From Pseudomonadales bacterium (GTDB lineage Bacteria > Pseudomonadota > Gammaproteobacteria > Pseudomonadales > Azotimanducaceae), in NCBI GenBank assembly GCA_021295875.1, contig JAGWBN010000043.1, positions 1-35,570 on the forward strand: DNA of 35,570 nt. Direction: 5' to 3'. Under the pieces are notes generated by a model. The model was not told where the DNA came from, did not search any database, and worked only from the letters and a program-made list of their open reading frames with translations. This document shows, one piece after another, positions 17,719-27,477 of this stretch. The first letter of the stretch is position 1. Each line of letters begins with the position of its first letter. Position numbers and translations under genes: made by a program.

Positions 17719-19676
17719 AAGCGCCCTGGTGAGATATGCGGCCTAAGTTGATGGGTTCCACGATCTCGTTGCGCATGGCGTCGAGCGTGTCCTTCAGACC
17801 TCGCCAGGCGAGTCCACTCGCGTCGACCACATTCCACCACCCAGCGGTACGAATTGAAATGCCTTGCGAGTGGCGCAGCGGGTAGTCCGTTTTTTCGACG
17901 TATGCGAATGGCATCGAGATTGCCCCGCCAGATTCCCCTAAACGAACCCGAATTGCCTCCGCGCGCCATGATCATCAATACCCTCGGCAGGTACTTCACC
18001 TTCGTCTCGTTTCTCAGCAGCAATCGGAGCATGAAGTCCTGGTCAGAGGAAACCGGGTAGCGAAGATCGAAAGTCCCGCACTGGTCATAGACCCGCCTGC
18101 GCACGAACAACGCCGGGTGCGGCGGCAGCCAACCGTAGTAGAGCTTTGATCGGCGAAATCCCCCCGACCGCCAGCATCGGACGACCCTACCGGACTCGTT
18201 GGCGTAGACAAGATTGCCATAGCAGACGTCAAGCTCCTCATCAGCCTGGAACGCATTCATTACGTCGCGAAGGACGAGCGGGTCCGCGTAACGGTCGTCG
18301 GCACCCAGGTAGTGAACGACGTCATTCGGGCCGCCATCGGTTCTGGATATTCCCTTGTTGACGCCGTCATAGATGCCCTCGTCGGGTTCGCTGATCAAAA
18401 GGGCTACATCCTTGTTGTACCTCTGGACAACATCCAAAGTGCCGTCCGTCGAACAGGCATCAACGATCACCAACTCCCGTTCGTACCCATGCTGCTGGGT
18501 GATGATGGAGTCCAGTGCCCTTCCGATCCGCCGATCATTGAATACGGGAACGACGATCGAGATCTTCAGTTTTTCCGTCGATCTGGTGGGAACAGGGACC
18601 GGAGTTTGATCCGGTCGCGATTGACGTTGCGCAGGTCGCCAACGCGACCGCCCGAACAGGAACCCGGCACCCCAAGCGATGTGTAGCGTAGCCAGCACCA
18701 AGGGCATCAGCACCGCTTCCCCGGATCGCCGCCGGAGTCCTAAGATCAGTGAACCCGCGGCCAACAGAGCCAAATACACGGCTGGAGAAACGGTCGCCGC
18801 CAGAAGGAGTGCGAAGCCAATCTCATGGGAGATCAAATTGGCCAGGAGGCCGCGTGAGGCGAGCCCGCCAATGGCTCCCAACAGGCACGACGCAAGCAAA
18901 AGCAACAGCAGAATGGGTGCCGGGAGCTGTCTCAAACGCAACGACCCCGGGTGTCTGAACAGCACCACCCGTTTCCACAAGCCGTACTCGAAGTACTGCC
19001 TCGCCAAGTCCGCCCAAGTCCCCCTGGGCCGGTATTCGACCACCAACTCCGGATCGAACCACACCGTCTCGCCGGACTTGCGGAGTCGCCAATTCAACTC
19101 GTAGTCCTGATTGCGCAACAGACTCTCGTCGAATCCTCCGACGGCGGTTAGTGCATCGCGACGAAACACCCCCAGATACACCGTGTCCGTCGGTCCTTCA
19201 CGGCCACCCAATCGATAACGAGCATCCCCAACGCCCAGCCAAGTCGTGGTCGCCAGACCGACCACGCGTTCGAATTTCGTGGTACCAACCGCATCCTGGC
19301 GTCCGCCTACCGTCGCGGCACCCGTGCGAAGCAACGTCTCGACCGAACGCGAGATGTAATCCGGAGGGAACACCGAACGCGCATCGCAGCGCACGATGAC
19401 ATCGTGGTGGGCCGCCGCGATCGCTCGATTGAGCCCCGATGGTGTGTTCTGGTCTGGATTCGGGACACGCCGCACTTGCGGAAATCGTTCACAAAGGAGC
19501 TGATCGGTCGTAAGGTCGTCGGATCCATCGGCGACCAGTATCTCGACATCTCCTTCGTAGTCCTGGCTCAGGATCGCTTCCAAGGCTGCGGGCAACCACT
19601 GTTCGTCGTCCCGCGCTGGAATCACCACCGAAACCGCAGGCTTTCTAGGATCGCTACTGCCGGACACGGACTTCAA
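17709..19676 (-). CDS. Fused double family-2 glycosyltransferase (ExoA-like GT2 + TM linker + second GT2)
   Basis: First domain AVSVVIPARDDEQWLPAALEAILSQDYEGDVEILVADGSDD; TM stretches (PAPILLLLLLASCLLGAIGG, IGFALLLAATVSPAVYLALLAAG); second domain ISIVVPVFNDRRIGRALDSIITQQHGYERELVIVDACSTDGT...YLGADDRY. Confidence 0.8.
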   Translation of the reverse strand: MKSVSGSSDPRKPAVSVVIPARDDEQWLPAALEAILSQDYEGDVEILVADGSDDLTTDQLLCERFPQVRRVPNPDQNTPSGLNRAIAAAHHDVIVRCDARSVFPPDYISRSVETLLRTGAATVGGRQDAVGTTKFERVVGLATTTWLGVGDARYRLGGREGPTDTVYLGVFRRDALTAVGGFDESLLRNQDYELNWRLRKSGETVWFDPELVVEYRPRGTWADLARQYFEYGLWKRVVLFRHPGSLRLRQLPAPILLLLLLASCLLGAIGGLASRGLLANLISHEIGFALLLAATVSPAVYLALLAAGSLILGLRRRSGEAVLMPLVLATLHIAWGAGFLFGRSRWRPAQRQSRPDQTPVPVPTRSTEKLKISIVVPVFNDRRIGRALDSIITQQHGYERELVIVDACSTDGTLDVVQRYNKDVALLISEPDEGIYDGVNKGISRTDGGPNDVVHYLGADDRYADPLVLRDVMNAFQADEELDVCYGNLVYANESGRVVRCWRSGGFRRSKLYYGWLPPHPALFVRRRVYDQCGTFDLRYPVSSDQDFMLRLLLRNETKVKYLPRVLMIMARGGNSGSFRGIWRGNLDAIRIRRKNGLPAAPLARHFNSYRWVVECGRREWTRLARSEGHARRHAQRDRGTHQLRPHISPGRLCE

Positions 19677-19710
19677 CCAGCAAGAGACACTGTCAAGCGT
19701 GTCAATCCGA

Positions 19711-20871
19711 TCATTTCGCCATACGGTTCATCGCCCGTCCGTCAATGGCGTCGCGATAGATCGCGCAGAGACGTTCAACGACAATGTCGAAGTCGTACTC
19801 AAGCATCGCCTTAGCGCGATTGTGTCGCCCCATCTGCGCGCGCAATTCAGGTTTGTCGCGCAGGGTGGCCAGGGCATTCGCGAAGCCGTATACATCATCT
19901 TTTTGGATTAAGAATCCCCCATCGGGAACGTCAATCATCTCAGGTACGGCCCCCACGGGCGATGCCACGACCGGCAGACCAACGGCCATGGCTTCGGCCA
20001 CACTGAGGGGGAAGCCCTCGGTCCACGACGGGAACAGGAACACGTCGCAGGAAGGCAACATCGCGAGTACCTCCCGCTGGGATACCGGCCCACGGACCTC
20101 CACTCGTTCCTGCAAACCCCGCGCACGAATGCAACGCAGAAGTTCGGTGCGCGTGTCGGGCGGCCCATCGCCAACGAGGACGAAACGCACGTCGCTCAAC
20201 CGATCCGCCACATCCACGATCGTGAAAACTCCCTTGGCCTCGCTTATCGCCCCACTGAAGAGCACGGTAGTGATGCCGTCGTCTCTCCGAGTCAAGCCCT
20301 CGGGGACATCCCGGAAGTCGATGAAGTTCGGCAATAGGGGAACCGTCTTGTCACGGAAGTCACCTAGCGCCAGTGCACCTCGATAGCTCGGCTGCCCGAG
20401 ACCAATGACCGCGGCCGCTCCATTGAACATCGCACGGTACGCCATCCGGTATAGCCGCGATGCGATGGGGCGCGTGATGGACGGGTCGAACGTACCGCGG
20501 ACGTGGATGACGTAGGGTACGCCGATTCGACGTGCCAGCAGCGAAGACAGCAGGTTTCGAGGGGTCGCCATGTAGGTCGGCGCGACATTCAGGTGCATGA
20601 CCTCGAACCTATTCGATCGAAGCCGCTGGCGCACCTTTCCGAGGATGCTGAAGAATCGCTTCACCTCCGCGCGATTCAAACGTGCCGGGATGTCCTGGTG
20701 ACGCCGCGTGACTCTCGTATCCACGAGCTCGATCTCGAACGGCGGCGGCAGGCCTCGTTGAAGCAGTATCTGCGTCCAGGTCTGAATGCCTCCCGGAGGC
20801 GGCGCTAGCGGCGAGACCAACAGCACGCGTACGGCCCCGGACGAAGCATCGGCGTCGGATGGCAAGTTCAA
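19711..20871 (-). CDS. Family-4 glycosyltransferase
   Basis: VRVLLVSPLAPPPGGIQTW...VVERLC; FPSWTEGFPLSVAEAMAVGLPVVASPVGAVPEMI (E-x7-E motif region). Confidence 0.85.
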   Translation of the reverse strand: MNLPSDADASSGAVRVLLVSPLAPPPGGIQTWTQILLQRGLPPPFEIELVDTRVTRRHQDIPARLNRAEVKRFFSILGKVRQRLRSNRFEVMHLNVAPTYMATPRNLLSSLLARRIGVPYVIHVRGTFDPSITRPIASRLYRMAYRAMFNGAAAVIGLGQPSYRGALALGDFRDKTVPLLPNFIDFRDVPEGLTRRDDGITTVLFSGAISEAKGVFTIVDVADRLSDVRFVLVGDGPPDTRTELLRCIRARGLQERVEVRGPVSQREVLAMLPSCDVFLFPSWTEGFPLSVAEAMAVGLPVVASPVGAVPEMIDVPDGGFLIQKDDVYGFANALATLRDKPELRAQMGRHNRAKAMLEYDFDIVVERLCAIYRDAIDGRAMNRMAK

Positions 20872-22364
20872 CGCATACTCCCCCTGCGCGATTCATCCGA
20901 CGCCAGAATGGTCGGCACCGCGAAGACCAGTCCGATCAGAATGAAGTGAAACCAATCCCCGATAAAGGGACCGTTGTTGTGCAACAGGCTATTGAAGGTG
21001 TAGCCGATCATCGCTCCGACGACGGCGGGTACCAGGAACGCGGGTTGGTGGGCACCCGGTCCCAGGGACCGCACAAACGCGGGCCACAGCGGCTTCACCA
21101 TCTGCAGGTAGAAAACGGCCAGTAGAACGAGGCCCGGGAACCCGTAGTACACGAGGACTACGAGGAACTGATTGTGCGGCCCCCCGGTCAACACCCTGTG
21201 TTTTGTGCGTTCATCGAGTCCCGCGTCCAAGTGCTTTTCCGATGGATAGTAGGTTCCGGTACCCATGGGATGCTCGAGGGCGTAGCGGATGGCGGTCGAC
21301 ACCATGTGCGGGCGCGGGCGCGTCGAGGTGTCCACCAACCTCCAAAGCCGAGCATTGATCTCAAGCCCTTGATCTGCGAGCAGCAGCGCCTCGTACGCAT
21401 GAGCCAGCTTCCATTCGAAACTTCCTCGGGGAGCGTCTCTCAAGGTGCTCCGATCCGCTACCGCGATATGCGGCTCATCCGGGAAGATGACCCTGTCGAC
21501 GGCCAATGTCGGATTGAAGAACACGGCAATCCAAGCTGCGATGAGCGACCAGACGACGGCCAACCGTGCAATGGGTCGCCGCCCCCTCACGTACATCACG
21601 GAGACCACGAGCAGACCAATGCAAACCCCGATGAGCATGGATCGGCTGGAGTTCGCGATCATGGCCGTGACCATGACCATCATCACGATGCCGGCCACCA
21701 TGTCCAATACCCATCGCCCCCTCGCTCCCTTGGGCCAGCCGTAGAGCAGTAGCGCGAAGGCCAAGGGCACGGCCACCGCCAGTTGATAGCTGAATGCGAT
21801 GGGGTCGGGACCCAGACCGGCAAGCCGTTTGGTCGTCAGGACGTCGTAAAGGGTCTTTACCCGGACGTTGTCGGCGATCTGCAGCCAGATCGTGAGGAAG
21901 GGGTCGCCGTAGTAGGCAATGCCGAATCCGAAGACCACAGAGACGAAGGTGGCGAGGACGACCGCAAGCACCAGGGCATACGCCCGACGTGAGGTCGTCA
22001 CGCACGAGAAGACGGCGAACAGCATCCCCAGACCCAGCACCATCTGCCCCAGCCTCCTGGGTAGCAGGGTGTCCGTCGCGAGATACACACAAGCTGCCCA
22101 GATCGATAGCAGTGCCCCCATTGCCAGCACCGGCATGATCGTTACAAAGGGTTCCGCGACGACCTTGAGGCGTCTGCAGCGCGCATAGTCGCTACATACA
22201 CAGGCGGCGGAGGCAAGAACGGCCAAGCCACCGAGCCAGACATTGGGACCACCGAAGGGCAAGTCCGCGCCCGCCGCCCACAGGTGTGCGGGCGCCGTCA
22301 ATAGGATTAGTGAGAGGGCTCCAAGTACCGCGAAATCACCAGAGCGCCATTGCCCGACGCGCAT
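20868..22364 (-). CDS. O-antigen polymerase/ligase-family (Wzy/WaaL-like) membrane protein
   Basis: Many TM segments; GGPHNQFLVVLVYYGFPGLVLLAVF motif typical of the O-antigen ligase/polymerase superfamily. Confidence 0.8.
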   Translation of the reverse strand: MRVGQWRSGDFAVLGALSLILLTAPAHLWAAGADLPFGGPNVWLGGLAVLASAACVCSDYARCRRLKVVAEPFVTIMPVLAMGALLSIWAACVYLATDTLLPRRLGQMVLGLGMLFAVFSCVTTSRRAYALVLAVVLATFVSVVFGFGIAYYGDPFLTIWLQIADNVRVKTLYDVLTTKRLAGLGPDPIAFSYQLAVAVPLAFALLLYGWPKGARGRWVLDMVAGIVMMVMVTAMIANSSRSMLIGVCIGLLVVSVMYVRGRRPIARLAVVWSLIAAWIAVFFNPTLAVDRVIFPDEPHIAVADRSTLRDAPRGSFEWKLAHAYEALLLADQGLEINARLWRLVDTSTRPRPHMVSTAIRYALEHPMGTGTYYPSEKHLDAGLDERTKHRVLTGGPHNQFLVVLVYYGFPGLVLLAVFYLQMVKPLWPAFVRSLGPGAHQPAFLVPAVVGAMIGYTFNSLLHNNGPFIGDWFHFILIGLVFAVPTILASDESRRGSMR

Positions 22365-22428
22365 CTAACTCAAAAGCACCCATGCAAGCTTGCCCATATG
22401 GTACCTATGCAGGGTTGCATCGCAGTGC

Positions 22429-22672
22429 CTAGTGGTCGAACACACTTGTAATGACGTATATGTGGTCGCCGGTGTGTTCCTCGCAAGGCGCGGTCGCGAA
22501 GTCGTACCGGGGTACGTCGAGCGGGCGCAACGCGGCGAGGGCGCGCCCACAAGCGCCCATCCGCGTTGTTGGCACCTCTCGACGTAACCCCGCTATGCCT
22601 TCGAGGCGCCGCCTAGCGGCTGGACGCTTGTGGACGCGCATATACGTCATTACAAGTGTGTTCGACCACTAG
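22429..22672. mobile_element. MITE-like non-autonomous element, 244 bp, perfect 34-bp terminal inverted repeats starting/ending with CTAG
   Basis: 22429-22462 CTAGTGGTCGAACACACTTGTAATGACGTATATG equals the reverse complement of 22639-22672; the interior also shows paired blocks (22479-22489/22597-22606; 22507-22521/22578-22592). Confidence 0.8.
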
Positions 22673-23808
22673 CTCCGCTCGTCTTTTGCAGCGCGAGTGA
22701 TCAGATCGAGATAGGCGTCGATGGAGGACTCTGCGTCGTAGTCGTTCGCTCTCGAGATCAAAGCCCCGCGATCGCACGGATGGTCCAGCGCATGAACGAT
22801 GGCGGTGGCCATGGCCGCCGAGTCGCCTACCGGGATCAGCGCTCCCCACCTGCCGTCCTCCAGAATCTCCCGCGGTCCGCTGGCGCAGTCGGTACTGACC
22901 ACCGGTGTGCCACATGCCATGGCTTGGATCAGTACGTTCGGGGATCCCTCGTAGCGGGATGACAGGACGACCATCCGGGCCTTGGACATGTAGGCGAAAG
23001 GGTTGACCTTGAAGCCTGCGAAATCAACGTTCCGTGCGATGCCAAGTGTTGCCGCAAGCTGGATGAGTTCGGCCCTTTGCGGGCCTTCACCGAGTACCAC
23101 CAAGCGGGCGGGACGCGAACTCACCAGCCGGGCGAACGCATGCAGGACGGTCGCCAGGTCCTTCGGCGGGGACAGTCGCCCCACGCAGAGGATGATGGGT
23201 ACGTGTGCGTCGTCGAACCAATGATGCTCGACCGGCAGGGCCGACTTCTGACGATGATCGCCCCACACGACGGGATTGTGGATCACGTGCACGAGACGCG
23301 CTGCAAGCGGAACTCGCCTTCGAAGATCCTCGGCGACCCCGGGAGAATTGACGACGATCGCCGTAGCCGCGGGCATGAAGAGTTTCTCGATCAATAGCGT
23401 CAGCCGCATCTTGGGCGACCCGTGCGTGTATTCCATCGTGAAGTTCGAGGCACGTCGCAGGATCACGGGGACTTTCACCTTGCTCAGCCAGCGCGCCATC
23501 ATCCCTACGACGTTGGTCTCGGGGAGGGTGATGATCAACACGTCGGGATTGCGCTTGCGCAAATAGCTAATCAGTGGCACGAGGCTGGTCAGCGCACGGC
23601 GAGCTGCCAGGTCAACGAGGCGCACGTGCCCGGGAAGCAGATCGAGGTATGGACCCTCGGCCCTGACCAAGACGAGGTCCGCTGGGACACCGCGTTCGGC
23701 AAGTCCCCTTGCAATGTCCAATATCGCTCGTTCAGCGCCGCCGCCTCCAAGTGAGGGCGCAAGCAACGCGACCGTTGGGCCCGTGGGGTCGGTTTGATGA
23801 GTGGTCAC
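22669..23808 (-). CDS. Family-4 glycosyltransferase
   Basis: From GTG 23808: VTTHQTDPTGPTVALLAPSLGGGGAERAILDIARGLAERG ... SSRYEGSPNVLIQAMACGTPVVSTDCASGPREIL; GTGA overlap with upstream CDS; TAG stop lies in the MITE end. Confidence 0.85.
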   Translation of the reverse strand: MTTHQTDPTGPTVALLAPSLGGGGAERAILDIARGLAERGVPADLVLVRAEGPYLDLLPGHVRLVDLAARRALTSLVPLISYLRKRNPDVLIITLPETNVVGMMARWLSKVKVPVILRRASNFTMEYTHGSPKMRLTLLIEKLFMPAATAIVVNSPGVAEDLRRRVPLAARLVHVIHNPVVWGDHRQKSALPVEHHWFDDAHVPIILCVGRLSPPKDLATVLHAFARLVSSRPARLVVLGEGPQRAELIQLAATLGIARNVDFAGFKVNPFAYMSKARMVVLSSRYEGSPNVLIQAMACGTPVVSTDCASGPREILEDGRWGALIPVGDSAAMATAIVHALDHPCDRGALISRANDYDAESSIDAYLDLITRAAKDERS

Positions 23809-25301
23809 GTTCGCTTGCCCAGCCGCCACCGGGCGGCGGCTCCGAGCCACCGGAGGAAACGCCAACCGGATCGCACATCGCGAACCCGCCGCAACTCCTC
23901 CAACACGCGGTGAATGTCGCTTCCATGGCGCGGCCAATGCCATGGCCTCTTGCCTCTGGCCCTTGGGGCGATCCGCAATCGCATGGTGGCGACGTCGCCG
24001 AAGGCATCGACCAATCGACCCGTCCGACGGGCACGATGCAGAGCCCAAGTGCGTTCAATCGTTGCGTAGTTGCTGCTCCCCCAACGGATGGTTACGGCGA
24101 CGCGGTCGGCGACTCTACGTTGGAGTTCATGAAACGCCCCGCCCGCCAATCCGGGGGCGGTCGCCAGCCGCACCTGAAAGGGCGATACCGGAAACTCATC
24201 GAGGGCCGCCTCGGTAGGGGCGACCAGCACCCGGGGGTCAGACCCGAACCGGGTGTTCACGAGCGAGACGACGCCTTCGTCGAGAACACGCCCTTCGCTC
24301 GGCTCAATCCGGATAGCGAGGTCACCTTCGGGATCAGCGAGCAGGGACTGGACCTGCTCCGCAACCTGGTGGGGTTGGTGGTCGCCCGCTTCCACGGTAA
24401 CGATGTGCCGAGGAACGGCGTATGTCCGTCCGGGAGAGAATGATCGAAACTCGGGAAGCGGTATGAGACTAGCCAACCTTTCTCGCTGGGCGGCAAGGGC
24501 TTCCTCCTTGGCTTGGCGGTTCTCGGCCCAACGACCTTGATGCCAAGCGAACGCCTCCGGCAGCGGCACCAGCAGGCCACCACGAACATACGCTCGATAG
24601 GCCATTTCCGTATCCTCGCCGCCGTACGAAGTGAACGACTCGTCCGTCCCGCCGATCACTTGGTAAAACTCCTTCCTGATCCCGAAGTTGCCTCCTTGTA
24701 CCATCCGAAAGAGATCGTCGTGCCGAGTCGTAAGGTCTTGCGTCCGGATCAGGTGCCGCCGGTTCCACGGTGGGTCAATCATGTCCGATTGGAACAGCGG
24801 GCCCAGCGGTCCCCGATGAGTCCGCACCGCTTCCGGACTCAAATGCCGTGCGTCGGTGTACGAGTGCATTCCCAGCGTCAATGCGTCCGAGACGAGGTGA
24901 TGCCATCTCGCATGGGCGCTCAGGTACCCCGCTTCGGGCATCATGTCGCAGTCTAGGAAAATCAGGATCTCATAGGATGCCGCCCTCGCTCCGGTGTTGC
25001 GCGCACGGGCGAGGCCGAATCCTCGGTCGTCCTGACGGACGACCGCAACCTCAAGGTCCGTCAACGGCGTGTCGAGTGGCGTCGAGGAACCATCGTCCAC
25101 CATGACGACCTCGAAGAGCTCCCTCGGATAGGTCTGGCGCTCAAGTGCGGCAAGAGTCAGTGCCAACACCGAGGGGGCTTCGTAATAGGGCACGACGACC
25201 GAGAGCGGAGCAGACGGCTTGAACTTCGACGCGCCCCGTGAGAGTGCCTCTCGCCAATCGTTGTAACGAACGACGTTTGGCGATGGACCGGTGGAATCCA
25301 T
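23805..25301 (-). CDS. Family-2 glycosyltransferase with C-terminal extension
   Basis: LSVVVPYYEAPSVLALTLAALERQTYPRELFEVVMVDDGSSTPL...ILIFLDCDMMPEAGYL; GGNFGIRKEFYQVIGGTDESFTSYGGEDTEMAYRAY. Confidence 0.82.
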   Translation of the reverse strand: MDSTGPSPNVVRYNDWREALSRGASKFKPSAPLSVVVPYYEAPSVLALTLAALERQTYPRELFEVVMVDDGSSTPLDTPLTDLEVAVVRQDDRGFGLARARNTGARAASYEILIFLDCDMMPEAGYLSAHARWHHLVSDALTLGMHSYTDARHLSPEAVRTHRGPLGPLFQSDMIDPPWNRRHLIRTQDLTTRHDDLFRMVQGGNFGIRKEFYQVIGGTDESFTSYGGEDTEMAYRAYVRGGLLVPLPEAFAWHQGRWAENRQAKEEALAAQRERLASLIPLPEFRSFSPGRTYAVPRHIVTVEAGDHQPHQVAEQVQSLLADPEGDLAIRIEPSEGRVLDEGVVSLVNTRFGSDPRVLVAPTEAALDEFPVSPFQVRLATAPGLAGGAFHELQRRVADRVAVTIRWGSSNYATIERTWALHRARRTGRLVDAFGDVATMRLRIAPRARGKRPWHWPRHGSDIHRVLEELRRVRDVRSGWRFLRWLGAAARWRLGKRT

Positions 25302-25382
25302 ACTAGTGCTAGCGCGACTCCCTTCGGGAGCCGTCCAAGAGCGATTCCAAGCGTTGTTCGAAATGCAACCTGCGTGTAAACA

Positions 25383-26546
25383 TCAGCGCCGCTCAAAGGC
25401 GACCTGGCGGCGCTTGCTCGCCATCGCCACAAGCGAGTCGGCATAGCGAGCCGGGGCATGTTCGGTCTCCACCAGTTCGTAGCTTCGCCGCCCCATGTCC
25501 ACCAACCCTTCCCGGCAAGCCAACATCCCATCCAAGCCATCCACCAGGTCGTCCAAGTCATCCGTACGAAACACGTAGCCGTTCTCGCCGGGTCGAATGT
25601 AGCACCTCGTCCCATTCGTATCGCTGCAGACCACGGGAAGCGAGTGTGCCATGGCCTCCAAGGGCGACACCGCCGCTGGCTCATCGCGACTGGCGAGCAC
25701 GAACACATCGTGCCTGGAGTAGTGGGATTGGACCTCGGCGAACGGCACGTTGAGTTCAATCGTCACTTGGTCATCCAACCCCAAGCGGTGACGGTACTGC
25801 CTGACCCTTGCCAACTCGCGACGGTGTCTACGAGTACTGCACTCACCGATGATCGTAGCACTGACTCGGTGGCGCTGCGAGAGCGCGGCGATCGCGTCGA
25901 GGAACAGGCAATGGTTCTTGCGCGGCTCGAACTTGCCCACCGCGAGAAGGTTCACGGTGCCCGAGACAAACCAACGTTTCGCGTCCGCCGATAGCTGTCC
26001 GGGGATGACGAACGGCACATAGCGAACCGGATCGTCGATGCTCGGATGTGAACCGGAGACACTGAAGACCGGCGTGAACCAGTTCGCGTCCGTCGCACGA
26101 CAAAGTAGCCGGACCAAGAACCGACTTGACGAGTCTGCCCCAAAGTGACGGGAGGATTGGCTGTAGAAGATCAAACGTGAGCCAGCCACCTTCGACGCAA
26201 ACACGGCCAAGAGTCCGAACATCGAACTCGGATTCCTGACGACCAGGACATCCGGGCGCCGGGCGCGAACTTCCAAGATGAAACGAACTACCGGCGGCAG
26301 TCCGCCAACATCGCTATATCCGATACCCGGTACCAGCGATGCCGCGCGACGGATCAGGTCGAAGAACCGAGAAGTTCCGAGCACGACTGGCTCGACGGCC
26401 TCGTACGTCTCACTCTTGCCGCGCCGCAGCACCAGGAAAGACACCTCGTGCCCCGCCGCCAGCAGTGAGCTCACCGGATAGTGCTGGTTGGTGTGGTATC
26501 TGGGTGCCGTGTAGAGGAAATGCATCGAGACTTGAAATTGAGGCAC
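25383..26546 (-). CDS. Family-4 glycosyltransferase
   Basis: VGKFEPRKNHCLFLDAIAAL ... VFVLASRDEPAAVSPLEAMAHSLPVVCSDTNGTRCYIRPGENG. Confidence 0.82.
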   Translation of the reverse strand: MPQFQVSMHFLYTAPRYHTNQHYPVSSLLAAGHEVSFLVLRRGKSETYEAVEPVVLGTSRFFDLIRRAASLVPGIGYSDVGGLPPVVRFILEVRARRPDVLVVRNPSSMFGLLAVFASKVAGSRLIFYSQSSRHFGADSSSRFLVRLLCRATDANWFTPVFSVSGSHPSIDDPVRYVPFVIPGQLSADAKRWFVSGTVNLLAVGKFEPRKNHCLFLDAIAALSQRHRVSATIIGECSTRRHRRELARVRQYRHRLGLDDQVTIELNVPFAEVQSHYSRHDVFVLASRDEPAAVSPLEAMAHSLPVVCSDTNGTRCYIRPGENGYVFRTDDLDDLVDGLDGMLACREGLVDMGRRSYELVETEHAPARYADSLVAMASKRRQVAFERR

Positions 26547-26624
26547 TACCCTGGGCGCTTACGATTCAACGACTCTGTGGTGTCGACCAGGTCAACGACG
26601 ACCGACCAAAATAACCATCGCTGA

Positions 26625-27353
26625 TCAGACCTCGCGGCGTTTAACGACATAGTAGTAATCCGCCACATCCGATTTAACTGGACTCTCCTCATGTTCGCAG
26701 AAGAACTCATCCACCGCCCGTGTTGCGCCCGGCCAAACCGATTTGCCGTACTCGTCGAATGCCACGATCCCCCCCGGCGCCACATGTGGCCACAGTTCCC
26801 GAAGCGCCGTCTTGTAGGACTCGTAGAAGTCGACGTCCAAGTGCAGCAACGCGATTGGAGCACTGTCATATGACGGCAGAGTGTCTTCGAAAAGGCCGGG
26901 TACGAAGGATACCTTCTCCGCAATGAACGACTCAGCAAGCCCGTTGTGTTTGAGCAAGTCGCCGACGTTGTCGACGGAGTGTCGCCACCAACCGGTCTTG
27001 TGGGCATTCTCTACGCCATCTGCCGCGGTTGGCGGGGGTATACCCTCGAATGTATCGAAGCCAATGATGTCTCTGGGCCTTGTCAAGTACTGACTGATAA
27101 TGGCGAAGGCAAAAATCGATCGTCCCGGACCGACGCCGCACTCAACAATGCAACCGTCTACGTCTTCTAGAACTCTCAACACGGACTCGAAGTGTAGAAA
27201 CCGACGAGTGAGTTTCTCATTCATCTCGTAGTACCACACGTCAGCTCGTTTCTCGGGGATCCTAGCGATCTCCAATCCAAATCTGTCTCTCGCGAGCAGT
27301 CGTAGTCCCGTCCGGAGTCTTCTCCCCATCAGCCTGAACAGCATTTCACTCAC
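26625..27353 (-). CDS. TylF/MycF-like O-methyltransferase (copy 1)
   Basis: IVECGVGPGRSIFAFAII...IGFDTFEGIPPPTAADG...ALLHLDVDFYESYKTALRELWPHVAPGGIVAFDEYGKSVWPGATRAVDEFF. Confidence 0.82.
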   Translation of the reverse strand: MSEMLFRLMGRRLRTGLRLLARDRFGLEIARIPEKRADVWYYEMNEKLTRRFLHFESVLRVLEDVDGCIVECGVGPGRSIFAFAIISQYLTRPRDIIGFDTFEGIPPPTAADGVENAHKTGWWRHSVDNVGDLLKHNGLAESFIAEKVSFVPGLFEDTLPSYDSAPIALLHLDVDFYESYKTALRELWPHVAPGGIVAFDEYGKSVWPGATRAVDEFFCEHEESPVKSDVADYYYVVKRREV

Positions 27354-27477
27354 TCAGCCTTACCCCCTCTTGAACTTCCACCATCGAACACAAATTGACT
27401 ACGTCACCAAGTCAGTGGCGGTGCGCAATTCTCCAATGTGACGATTGACCATATCGTTACGGACCATCGATTCGCTA

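Noticed and set aside
17459-17914. 151-aa minus ORF between the double GT2 and the sulfatase-like gene
   Set aside because: Overlaps the GT2 tail and sulfatase N-terminus in another frame; could reflect mis-set gene ends but has no recognisable domain.
25319-25331. CTCCC-TTC-GGGAG hairpin between two glycosyltransferase genes
   Set aside because: Short 5-bp stem without a T-tract; expected by chance in GC-rich DNA.
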